Shown here in pieces: positions 5,397 through 12,243 of a DNA stretch of 12,243 bases. Within the stretch, counting starts at the first letter, position 1. Each line of letters opens with the position of its first letter. The translations under genes and the position numbers were made by a program. This stretch comes from Candidatus Levyibacteriota bacterium (GTDB taxonomy: Bacteria > Patescibacteriota > Microgenomatia > Levybacterales > UBA12049), in contig CAIQLZ010000059.1 in NCBI GenBank assembly GCA_903872785.1, forward strand, positions 1 to 12,243, in the 5' to 3' direction. The notes beneath the pieces are model-generated. The model made no database searches. It saw only the letters and a list, made by a program, of their open reading frames with translations, and was not told the origin of the DNA.

Positions 5397-7391
5397 CTAG
5401 CGTTTAATTGTCGCCGTTGGTGAGGCTGCTGGTGTTGGTTTTGGCAGTTCTCCCAAAATTATATTTATTTTATCCTTATCGGCAGTGGTTATTCTATTAA
5501 CTGTTTTATAATCATTATTTAGAATTGTTTCAATTTGAGATAGCGTAGATTCCAGTTCTCCCTCTTGGGCTTTGTTATAAGAAATAGAAGCGTTTTTAAT
5601 GTCTGAAGGGGAATTACCCGATTCAACATTATTAAAGCCCTCGGTTTTAAATAAATCCGCATATTTTGCCGCTATTCCTGCAGCTCCCCCTCCGTTTTGG
5701 ACGCTAATCTTTAATTTATCTTTTAAAGTTGGAATCGGGGTCGGAGTAGGAGTGTTTGTAAGTTCGGTCTTGCCCTGCCCTGAGTTTGCAGAATGGGTTG
5801 TTGATTTAAACGGCCATAGGTTTTTGAAGAAGTTAACAATTCTACTTAAGAAACCTTCACTTGTTTTCGTTACCGTAGCAACAGGAGTAGAAGTATTTAT
5901 AGAATTATTATTTGCAGAATTAAACCAGCCGGGTTTATTGACTGTCATTTCTAAACTGCTAATCGTAATTTCTCCTCCGGCTTGGGAAAGACCGGGCAAG
6001 TCTAAAGAAAAATATAGTTTATCTCCGTCAATATTGATGTCTTTCGGATCAAAATAGACCTGCGCGATATTCCAATCCCCATCCTTTTTAACTTTTTGAT
6101 AGTTTGCAACGATGTAATCAACACTACTTGTGTCCGTTACGCTGGTCAGATCGATTGAATTAAACGGGTCAGGGTTAAAAAAAGAATCTTTGCTGATTGC
6201 AAAATAACCATCACCTTTAATTGTTAAATCACTTTTTGGTATTGTTAATTTATGTATGGCCGTTTTTACTTGTAGCCCAACTGCTGCTTTGGGATATATA
6301 TCTAATTGTTTTTGGTTTTGCAAATCGTAAACAAAGGTTTTCCCTAAGGTATCCATATTTAAATTAGATTTATCATCAATTTTTATTGTTTGAAGCGTTC
6401 TTCCGGTTCTAAGAGTAATGTTTGTCGAGTTTGTCCAAAAATTGGCAGAAGAACTGCCTAAAAATGTAACAGGAGAAAAGAAAATAAAATTAAGCTGATT
6501 TGTTTCAATTTTGCTGATCAAAACATCTGATTTTCTTGATTGGTCAGTGAGTAAAACTTTGTAAATACCTAGTTCGAGGGTATCTATTCGAATATTTATC
6601 TTTTGGGGCTGCATACTTATATTGCTTGCTTCAATTATTCCGTCATCTGGAATTGTTTTTTGATAGATTTTATCGCTTTCTTTGTATATTTCAACAGACA
6701 GTGGATCCGGTCCTTTGTACATATTTAGATCCTGTTTGCTGATATTTAAAATAAACGGAGTTCTGTCAACTTTTATATACATCGTATTAGTACCTCTAAG
6801 CGGAGTACTTACACTAAATAATTGTTCTGATTTTTGACTAGAAGGGTTAATGACCGCAATATCCATTGGATCAATAAAATAAATGGCAGTTAATTTACCT
6901 GATGGAGACGATGAATCTTTTGAAAATTCAGAAAGATCTTTGTACTTTTTGACTTTTTGCCAGAATAAAAATCCGTTGTCGATTTTTATGCCGTTTAAAT
7001 CTTCTAGAATTCTGTTGTAAAGGGGCTTGTATAAATACGGATCTTTTAAGCTTCCCTTTACGCCGATTTTCAATTCCTGTGGATCGCCTTTAAATTTCAA
7101 ATTTACCCAAACACCACCTATTTTTTGAGAAAGCAGCGTTAAATTTAAAGTGGCAATATTTTTTCTGATTGTTTGTTCGGGAATAGTTAAGGTATTTGTA
7201 GCGTTGTTCTTAATGCCTTCAGAAGGCTGTGCCCCTTTTAAGATAGATAATTTATCTTTATCGCCCGAAGTGAATTGATATACAACTTTTGCACCAAAAG
7301 GACCAATGCAATAGAAGGTTAAAAACCCCAAAACTAGTAAAATTATGAGGCCTATCCCTAAAAACGTGATTAGGTTTTTATTTAATTTCAT
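5397..7391 (-). CDS. Large single-pass extracytoplasmic protein with C-terminal LytR_C-like domain
   Basis: This is a 664-residue protein. Residues 7-27 form one membrane anchor after a short basic N-terminus, so the rest should face outward. Residues 60-490 are beta-rich and unrecognised; the segment around 160-330 (DPMDIAVINP, then a VDRTPFIL stretch, later VTFLGSSSANFW) may be stacked Ig-like or jelly-roll modules. Residues 491-557 are a Ser/Thr/Pro linker interrupted by an aromatic amphipathic stretch (FLSRIVNFFKNLWPF, 513-527). Residues 559-648 look like LytR_C (KISVQNGGGAAGIAA ... INIILGE), similar in plan to the end of the 4162-5202 product. The tail is Pro/Thr/Ala-rich. No LCP catalytic domain is present. 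A role in organising or anchoring cell-surface polymers is inferred from the domain and the adjacent glycopolymer genes. Confidence 0.65.
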   Translation of the reverse strand: MKLNKNLITFLGIGLIILLVLGFLTFYCIGPFGAKVVYQFTSGDKDKLSILKGAQPSEGIKNNATNTLTIPEQTIRKNIATLNLTLLSQKIGGVWVNLKFKGDPQELKIGVKGSLKDPYLYKPLYNRILEDLNGIKIDNGFLFWQKVKKYKDLSEFSKDSSSPSGKLTAIYFIDPMDIAVINPSSQKSEQLFSVSTPLRGTNTMYIKVDRTPFILNISKQDLNMYKGPDPLSVEIYKESDKIYQKTIPDDGIIEASNISMQPQKINIRIDTLELGIYKVLLTDQSRKSDVLISKIETNQLNFIFFSPVTFLGSSSANFWTNSTNITLRTGRTLQTIKIDDKSNLNMDTLGKTFVYDLQNQKQLDIYPKAAVGLQVKTAIHKLTIPKSDLTIKGDGYFAISKDSFFNPDPFNSIDLTSVTDTSSVDYIVANYQKVKKDGDWNIAQVYFDPKDINIDGDKLYFSLDLPGLSQAGGEITISSLEMTVNKPGWFNSANNNSINTSTPVATVTKTSEGFLSRIVNFFKNLWPFKSTTHSANSGQGKTELTNTPTPTPIPTLKDKLKISVQNGGGAAGIAAKYADLFKTEGFNNVESGNSPSDIKNASISYNKAQEGELESTLSQIETILNNDYKTVNRITTADKDKINIILGELPKPTPAASPTATIKR

Positions 7392-7462
7392 CTTCTTTGT
7401 CTCTTCTTGAGGCAGACTTGGAATGTCAAATTTGTCTTACATAGCAAAACCTTAGTTTATTA

Positions 7463-7491
7463 AGTATAATAGTCTTCATGGTAAAATACAA
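7463..7491 (-). promoter_or_regulatory. Candidate promoter for the 5397-7391 gene
   Basis: On the minus strand, TTGTAT (7491-7486) and TATACT (7468-7463) are separated by 17 bases. The transcript would have a leader of roughly 65 bases before the ATG at 7391. Its -10 overlaps the -10 of the plus-strand promoter, so RNA polymerase could not occupy both at once. Confidence 0.4.
7465..7470 (+). promoter_or_regulatory. -10 element of the polymer operon
   Basis: A perfect TATAAT. No convincing -35 at 16-18 bases. The expected start is at 7477-7478, on an ATG that opens a 20-codon frame overlapping the flippase start in a different frame. Confidence 0.5.
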
Positions 7492-7540
7492 GTTAAAATT
7501 AGATGAAAAAAGCATTTGGGCAAAAACTACCAATATTTAA
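7478..7540 (+). CDS. Possible leaderless leader ORF
   Basis: ATG at 7478 lies seven bases after the TATAAT box and opens a 20-residue frame (MVKYKLKLDEKSIWAKTTNI) ending with TAA at 7538-7540. It overlaps the first 38 bases of the flippase gene in another frame. It may be a translated leader that couples or limits flippase translation, or simply a coincidence. No homology is recognised. Confidence 0.2.
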   Translation: MVKYKLKLDEKSIWAKTTNI

Positions 7541-8780
7541 AGATTTTTTCTTAAAAAACAAGTCAACAAAGCAAATTCTTGTTAAAAACACTTTCTGGCT
7601 AATGTTTGCGGAAATCATTTCCAAATTTTTTCTTTTTTTAGTTGTTATCTCCATTACCCGCTATCTGGGAGTAGAAAAGTATGGAGAGTATAGCTATGCA
7701 ATTGCTTTTGTAAGCTTATTTTGTATTCTTGCAGATTTTGGCTTGGGGACAATGATAATTCAAGAAATCAGCGGCAATAAAGAAAAGGCCTCCGTTTTTT
7801 TTGGTTCAACTTTAAAATTAAAAATCCTCCTTTCGCTGTTTACCTATTTACTTATTTTAGTTTCTACGATATTTATCCCCTCAACTGAAAATGTCCGTAT
7901 TTTTATTTATCTTGCAGGTATTTACATAATCATTCAGTCATTCGTGTCATTGTTCGCTTCGTTATTCCGCGCTTTTGAAAAGATGGAACTCAGTTTTTTC
8001 ACAAGAAGCGGATATACATTTTTGTTACTTGTTTTAGTTTTACTAGTTATCTTCTTCCATCTTTCTCCTCCAACGTTATTTCTGGCTTATATTATTTCTA
8101 CAGCTTTTATCTTAATTATTTCAATCTATTTCGTTAGAAAATTCTTATTCTCTTTTTCGTTTAAACGTGGGTTTTCACACGCCAAAAAATTGATATATTA
8201 TTCATGGCCACTTTTTTTAGGAAGTGTCTTTTTGATTGTTTACGGCTACCTAGACACAATAATTTTAAAGGCATTTAAGGGTTATCATGAAGTAGGTTTA
8301 TATCAGGCGGGATATAAAATTCTTTACGCGTTTTTAATTATTAACATTCTTCACAACGCGTTACTTCCTAGAATAGTAAATTTAGTGTCAAGCAATCCCA
8401 AAGCCTTACGTAAACTTTTAAAAGTAACAATTTCTATATCTGTCGTAGGACTATCAGCGGCTCTGATATTAATTTATTTTTTGAGGAAAAATATAATTTT
8501 ACTAATCTATGGAAAGCAATACTTAGCTTCTGCCGACATAATGTTTATATTATTAGTCGGTGGGGTTATCGCTTATTTATCTGGATTCTTTTTTAATTTG
8601 TTACTGGCAAAGAAAAAACAACTATTTTGGGCTTTTTCCTTGCTACTAGGCTTAATTGTAAATATTATTGCTAATTTAATTCTTATTCCGATTTATGGTA
8701 GTATCGGAGCTGCAATTGCTTATGGAATTGGTAATTTAGCGATTTTAATAACAGTTTTCGTGGAAACGAAAGTGTATTAA
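7503..8780 (+). CDS. Wzx-like polysaccharide flippase (MATE/MVF superfamily)
   Basis: This is a 425-residue protein with about 12 membrane helices and almost no soluble parts. Recognisable family features are the N-terminal LVKNTFWLMFAEIISKF helix, ITRYLGVEKYGEYSYA (51-66), ADFGLGTMIIQEIS (77-90), the central DTIILKAFKGYHEVGLYQAG (251-270) and IPIYGSIGAAIAYGIG (395-410). Wzx-type proteins flip undecaprenyl- or other lipid-linked oligosaccharides across the cytoplasmic membrane. The C-terminus is slightly shorter than the usual 14-helix form. An in-frame TAG directly precedes the ATG, so no longer start is possible. It is the first full gene of a tight plus-strand unit, six bases before the transferase gene. 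In Gram-positive teichoic-acid systems the exporter is usually an ABC transporter (TagGH), so a flippase here points to a Wzx-style route. Confidence 0.88.
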   Translation: MKKAFGQKLPIFKDFFLKNKSTKQILVKNTFWLMFAEIISKFFLFLVVISITRYLGVEKYGEYSYAIAFVSLFCILADFGLGTMIIQEISGNKEKASVFFGSTLKLKILLSLFTYLLILVSTIFIPSTENVRIFIYLAGIYIIIQSFVSLFASLFRAFEKMELSFFTRSGYTFLLLVLVLLVIFFHLSPPTLFLAYIISTAFILIISIYFVRKFLFSFSFKRGFSHAKKLIYYSWPLFLGSVFLIVYGYLDTIILKAFKGYHEVGLYQAGYKILYAFLIINILHNALLPRIVNLVSSNPKALRKLLKVTISISVVGLSAALILIYFLRKNIILLIYGKQYLASADIMFILLVGGVIAYLSGFFFNLLLAKKKQLFWAFSLLLGLIVNIIANLILIPIYGSIGAAIAYGIGNLAILITVFVETKVY

Positions 8781-8786
8781 AGAAAT

Positions 8787-9971
8787 ATGAAGTTTAGATA
8801 CAACTCTTTCTCTTCATGGACGTACTTAATAATTTCAACAATTAATTTGATTCTAGTATTGTTGGTTGCTACCTTGATAAAACCAAAGCAGAAAGACAGG
8901 ATAATTCTATATGGGCACAAATTTAATGGCAACATAAAAGCTTTTCACGACTACATAGCTGCATCTTTTTCTTCCCCCTTGATTCATTATTTAACACTTG
9001 ATTATAAATATTATCTGAATTGCCAAAATGAAGATGTTCACGTATTAAATGGTTTAAATATAAAACATTGTTGGATGATTGTGACTTCGAAAGTGTTTAT
9101 GAGCGATCATGGATCGGGCATATTTTTTTTATTGAAAAAAATATTAAGAAATAAAATTTGTTTTATAGATGTATGGCATGGTGTAGGCCATAAGGGACAG
9201 ACAAGTAAGCAATTTAATCATATGCATCTTTATGACTTAATATTTGTTAGCTCGCCCTTTTTTAGTAAAATGTATGAACAATGGGGTTTCCGAAAGGACC
9301 AAATCAAAGTAACGGGGTATGCAAGGACAGATGTCATAATAAATAGAAATAAAACAAAAAAAACTTCTTTAATAAAAAAAGAATTAGGTTTTTCGGGACA
9401 AGAAAAAATTTTATTATTTGCTCCTACTTACAATTCACAGGAAAATAGATCACTGTCTTTTAATAATCGATTTTTTTTAAATCTAGAAGGATATTGTGAA
9501 AAGATTGGTGGAATAACAATTATTAGGTTGCACCTTAATGCTGCAGAGAAAAAGATGTATGTTAACAAGAAGCTTTCCCGAATAAAATTTATGTCAATGG
9601 AAGAATATCCTGATACAGAAAAACTTTTACTAGTGACAGATATATTAATCACTGATTGGTCATCAATAATGAGTGATTATTTATTGCTAAAGCGTCCTGT
9701 AATTTTCATCGATGTGAAACCAGGTTTTACAGGATATACGTTGCTCCCGATTGATAGACCAGGAAAGATAGTGAAAAATGAATCAGAGCTTTTTGATACA
9801 ATCACATATTCATTAACAGAACCAAATACGTATATGAGAGAATATAATTCTTTAAGAAATATGGTTATAAAAAAATGCTGGAACAAATTGGCAGACGGCC
9901 ATTCGTCAAGGCGATATTTAGAAGCCTTGGGTAAATATGTCCATACTCTGAAAGTAGTCCCTAAAAATTAA
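8787..9971 (+). CDS. TagB/TagF-family polyol-phosphate transferase (PF04464)
   Basis: This is a 394-residue protein. A single N-terminal hydrophobic segment (12-31) should tether it to the inner membrane face. The catalytic region has the family motifs in order: WHGVGHKG (130-137, with the expected catalytic His131), a VSSPFFSKMYEQWGF stretch (154-168), GYARTDVI (177-184), FAPTYN (211-216), RLHLN (247-251, with the second His249), TDWSSIMSDYLLLKRPVIF (289-307) and a late DGHSSRR (370-376). Known members move glycerol phosphate or ribitol phosphate from the CDP-alcohol onto a lipid-linked acceptor, as primase or polymerase of wall teichoic acids and some capsules. The next gene makes CDP-ribitol, so ribitol phosphate is the likely donor group. 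Whether it adds one unit or polymerises cannot be read from sequence. No Shine-Dalgarno sequence is present. Confidence 0.87.
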   Translation: MKFRYNSFSSWTYLIISTINLILVLLVATLIKPKQKDRIILYGHKFNGNIKAFHDYIAASFSSPLIHYLTLDYKYYLNCQNEDVHVLNGLNIKHCWMIVTSKVFMSDHGSGIFFLLKKILRNKICFIDVWHGVGHKGQTSKQFNHMHLYDLIFVSSPFFSKMYEQWGFRKDQIKVTGYARTDVIINRNKTKKTSLIKKELGFSGQEKILLFAPTYNSQENRSLSFNNRFFLNLEGYCEKIGGITIIRLHLNAAEKKMYVNKKLSRIKFMSMEEYPDTEKLLLVTDILITDWSSIMSDYLLLKRPVIFIDVKPGFTGYTLLPIDRPGKIVKNESELFDTITYSLTEPNTYMREYNSLRNMVIKKCWNKLADGHSSRRYLEALGKYVHTLKVVPKN

Positions 9972-11327
9972 ATGAAAAAAGGTACTGTAGTAATTATTTT
10001 AGCGGGGGGCGCAGGTTCTCGTTTTTCAAATGAGGTACCAAAGCAATTGGTAAAAATTGCGGGAAAAACCTTACTTGAGCATACTGTTGAAAAATTTGAA
10101 CATAACACGAATATAGATAAAATAATAATTGTAGCTAATCCTCATTTTTTTAAAGATATTAAATTAGTTATGGATAACCGAAAATTCGCAAAAATAAAAG
10201 CTGTAATAAAAGGCGGTGTTACAAGGCAAGAATCCTCTTTTCTTGGATTAAAAAAATGTGATCCAAAAACTACGAAATATGTTTTGTTTCATGACGCAGT
10301 AAGACCATTTATTAGCGATAGGATAATTAACGATATTCTTCTAGCCCTTAAAAAAAATAAAGCTGTAGACGTAGCCATACCTCCTGCCGATACCCTGATT
10401 AAGGTTAGTAAAGATAGATTTATAGAGAGTATTCCGGAAAGATCAGGATTTATGAGAGGACAAACTCCACAGGGTTTTGATTACAAAACGATTCTAAAAG
10501 CACACAATATTGCACATAAAAATAAAGATTACGATTTTACTGATGATTGCGGCATAGTATTAAAATACGGATTTTCAAAAGTATATGTGGTTGAAGGTTC
10601 AGAAGAAAACATGAAAGTGACTAATCCTTTAGACATACATATAGCCGACAAATTATTTCAATTAAGAAATACCTATATGGAAGCAAATGGCATTAGCCCT
10701 ACAAAGCTAAAAGGTAAAAAAATTATTATTTTCGGGCACTCAAGCGGGATCGGTAGGGAAATATATAAATTATGTATAGAAAATGGGGCCAAGGTGATCG
10801 GTTATTCTCTTTCAACGGGATATGATATTAGAGACCGTAAATTAATAAATAAAACTCTAAACACTTTTGTTAAAAAAAATGGAAAGATAGATATATTAAT
10901 TTCAACAACTGGAATATTAAAAATAGATACCCTAGAAAAATTTACTGAAGAAAATATAATTGATCAGATTGAGGTAAATTATATTTCACAAATATTTTTA
11001 GCCAAAATGGCAATTAAGTATATGGTAAAAAAAAGTTCCATAGCTCTTTTTACTTCAAGTTCGTACACAAGAGGTAGGGCTAATTATTCTATATATTCCT
11101 CAACAAAAGCAGCGATTGTAAATTTTGTCCAAGGAGTAGCTGAGGAAATATTTGAAAAAGAGATTAGAATAAATGCGATATCACCCACAAGAGCAAATAC
11201 GCCAATGAGAAAGGAAAATTTTGGAAAAGAGACAAAAAGGTCATTGCTTGATCCAAAAGATATTGCTATAGTGACTCTTAATACCTGTATGTCCGATTTA
11301 ACAGGACAAGTAATTGATGTAAGATAA
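9972..11327 (+). CDS. bcs1: Bifunctional ribitol-5-phosphate cytidylyltransferase / ribulose-5-phosphate reductase (Bcs1-like fusion)
   Basis: This 451-residue fusion starts on the base after the transferase stop. Residues 1-233 are an IspD/TarI-type cytidylyltransferase: LAGGAGSRF (10-18), PKQ (23-25), GGVTRQES (81-88), HDAVRPFI (107-114), TPQGF (165-169), TDDCG (190-194) and NMKVTNP (213-219). Residues 246-451 are a short-chain dehydrogenase with GHSSGIG (255-261), STTG (311-314), Asn336, Ser362-364 and the catalytic Tyr375-x3-Lys379 pair. All expected catalytic residues are present. This order matches Haemophilus influenzae Bcs1, which reduces ribulose 5-phosphate with NADPH and couples the ribitol 5-phosphate to CTP, giving CDP-ribitol. 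Stand-alone IspD for isoprenoid synthesis is less likely because of the fused reductase and the neighbours. The stop overlaps the next ATG by one base. Confidence 0.88.
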   Translation: MKKGTVVIILAGGAGSRFSNEVPKQLVKIAGKTLLEHTVEKFEHNTNIDKIIIVANPHFFKDIKLVMDNRKFAKIKAVIKGGVTRQESSFLGLKKCDPKTTKYVLFHDAVRPFISDRIINDILLALKKNKAVDVAIPPADTLIKVSKDRFIESIPERSGFMRGQTPQGFDYKTILKAHNIAHKNKDYDFTDDCGIVLKYGFSKVYVVEGSEENMKVTNPLDIHIADKLFQLRNTYMEANGISPTKLKGKKIIIFGHSSGIGREIYKLCIENGAKVIGYSLSTGYDIRDRKLINKTLNTFVKKNGKIDILISTTGILKIDTLEKFTEENIIDQIEVNYISQIFLAKMAIKYMVKKSSIALFTSSSYTRGRANYSIYSSTKAAIVNFVQGVAEEIFEKEIRINAISPTRANTPMRKENFGKETKRSLLDPKDIAIVTLNTCMSDLTGQVIDVR

Positions 11328-12190
11328 TGAAAATAGATAGAATCGATTACCTCAAAAAAATTGGGGCTATTTATTACTCCTATATGTTCGGAAGGAACGA
11401 TTTAAAGAAAAACCTTGGAGCCATGTGGTTTTTATATCTGTTGAGAAAAATCCTTTTTTTCCATGGATATAGTTTTAAAAATAAAATGGATTTGATTCTC
11501 GGAGGAAAAGATGAAAAAAGATTATTTTGGAAGTATTTTTATAAATCCAGATATGAACTGATAGATAATTTTTACTCTGTAAATCAATCTCAAATTAAGT
11601 TTTCTATGGTAAAAAACTTTACTTCGGAGCAATTAAGGAGTTATTTCAATAATGCTAGAGAAGTTATTTTCTGTAATCTATATAACATTGATTCTATTTT
11701 AAGTCCATCAGATACAATTCTGGATATTGGAGCCAGTATTGGTCTTTTCACTATTTATGTTAAAGAACTATATCCAAAAAGTAGAATTATATGTTTTGAA
11801 CCGGAAAAAGGCAATTTCTCTTGCCTAAAAAGCAATGTCAAAGACTACAAAAATGTTTCAATTTATAATCTCGCCGTAGGGGATAGATCTGCTATAAAAA
11901 AATTAAAAAAATCAACAAATAATTTGATTCATTCGATAGTAGACGGGAGTAATTTAAAATTACAACGCGACTATTACGGATTTCAAATGACAAAAATTAT
12001 ATCTATAGATGAGATAATTAAAGAAAAAGTTGATGTAATGAAAATAGATGTTGAAGGCTATGAGAAAAAAGTAATAGAAGGGTCAGTAAAAACATTAAAA
12101 AAATTTTCGCCAATATTGTTATTTGACTCACTTGGTCAAAAAAAAGACATTATTGATAAAATGAACTCTTTGGATATTTATATTCAGTAA
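11327..12190 (+). CDS. FkbM-family SAM-dependent methyltransferase
   Basis: This is a 287-residue protein whose ATG shares one base with the stop of the fusion gene, indicating cotranscription and coupling. Residues 1-120 are a variable N-terminal extension with no domain recognised. The Rossmann core has LDIGASIGLFT (132-142, SAM-binding glycine loop), FEPEKGNFSCLKSN (157-170, acidic residue for the ribose), LAVGDRS (182-188) and VMKIDVEGYE (237-246), the hallmark of FkbM enzymes. Members O-methylate sugars or other hydroxyls in polysaccharides, glycolipids and macrolides. In this unit it may methylate a sugar of the ribitol-phosphate polymer or its linkage unit. The C-terminus ends soon after the SPILLFDSLGQ strand, somewhat shorter than many relatives, but I found no clean frameshift that would extend it. 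Confidence 0.85.
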   Translation: MKIDRIDYLKKIGAIYYSYMFGRNDLKKNLGAMWFLYLLRKILFFHGYSFKNKMDLILGGKDEKRLFWKYFYKSRYELIDNFYSVNQSQIKFSMVKNFTSEQLRSYFNNAREVIFCNLYNIDSILSPSDTILDIGASIGLFTIYVKELYPKSRIICFEPEKGNFSCLKSNVKDYKNVSIYNLAVGDRSAIKKLKKSTNNLIHSIVDGSNLKLQRDYYGFQMTKIISIDEIIKEKVDVMKIDVEGYEKKVIEGSVKTLKKFSPILLFDSLGQKKDIIDKMNSLDIYIQ

Positions 12191-12243
12191 ATACGAATTG
12201 ATAATTAGTTTTCTTATCTACATCTTGTCTTATCATTTTTTGA
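12191..12243. other. AT-rich tail after the FkbM gene
   Basis: These 53 bases hold no recognisable gene start, promoter or terminator. The operon may continue beyond the window. Confidence 0.4.

Noticed and set aside
5599..6057. 152-codon open frame on the plus strand
   Set aside because: It is antisense to the 664-aa LytR_C protein. The minus-strand reading carries recognisable domains, and this frame shows only low-complexity residues.
9428..9886. Two minus-strand open frames (9428-9652 and 9677-9886)
   Set aside because: Both lie inside the PF04464 transferase gene, opposite conserved catalytic motifs.
12138..12190. Possible frameshift at the A8 run near the end of the FkbM gene
   Set aside because: Both other frames after the A-run hit stops within a few codons, so the annotated frame is the only continuous one.

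Overview
The window reads as a 12.2 kb piece of an AT-rich bacterial genome, most likely from the Candidate Phyla Radiation (Patescibacteria), and possibly a Microgenomates-type lineage. The basis is indirect. There is a secreted DUF2341 protein with Pro/Thr-rich spacers, there are LytR_C-domain proteins without an LCP catalytic domain, and there is a small Lys/Gln-rich coiled-coil protein. Shine-Dalgarno sequences are nearly absent, and several promoters sit directly on start codons. All stop codons seen are TAA or TAG, and nothing requires a recoded UGA. No rRNA or marker protein is present, so the placement is inference.

Layout. (1) 1-394, minus: the N-terminus of a membrane-anchored GH18-family protein, cut by the window edge. 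(2) 617-2170, plus: a secreted DUF2341/FN3 surface protein with its own promoter. (3) 2171-2423: a non-coding convergent gap. (4) 2424-2657, minus: a 77-aa coiled-coil protein behind a good promoter. (5) 2798-5202, minus: a two-gene overlapping unit, with a LytR_C membrane protein followed by a polytopic GT-C-like membrane protein. (6) 5203-5396: an AT-rich spacer with small repeats and an imperfect palindrome. (7) 5397-7391, minus: a large single-pass extracytoplasmic protein, also ending in a LytR_C domain. (8) 7392-7502: a divergent promoter region. (9) 7503-12190, plus: a tight four-gene unit containing a Wzx-like flippase, a TagB/TagF-family polyol-phosphate transferase, a Bcs1-like cytidylyltransferase-SDR fusion and an FkbM methyltransferase.

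How the genes fit together. The plus-strand unit is the most interesting part. The fusion should make CDP-ribitol from ribulose 5-phosphate. The PF04464-family transferase should move ribitol phosphate (or a related polyol phosphate) onto a glycan. The flippase should export the lipid-linked product, and the FkbM enzyme could O-methylate it. Together they look like a compact ribitol-phosphate surface-polymer cassette, in an organism group where wall-teichoic-acid-like chemistry is little described. The divergent minus-strand genes encode envelope proteins with two separate LytR_C domains. LytR_C is the C-terminal module often attached to enzymes that join teichoic acids and other glycans to peptidoglycan. 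A link between the two arms is inference from position only.

Regulation visible in the sequence: extended -10 motifs (TGnTAnnnT-like) lie 6-9 nt before three start codons (617 plus, 2657 minus, 5202 minus). This implies leaderless or nearly leaderless transcripts.
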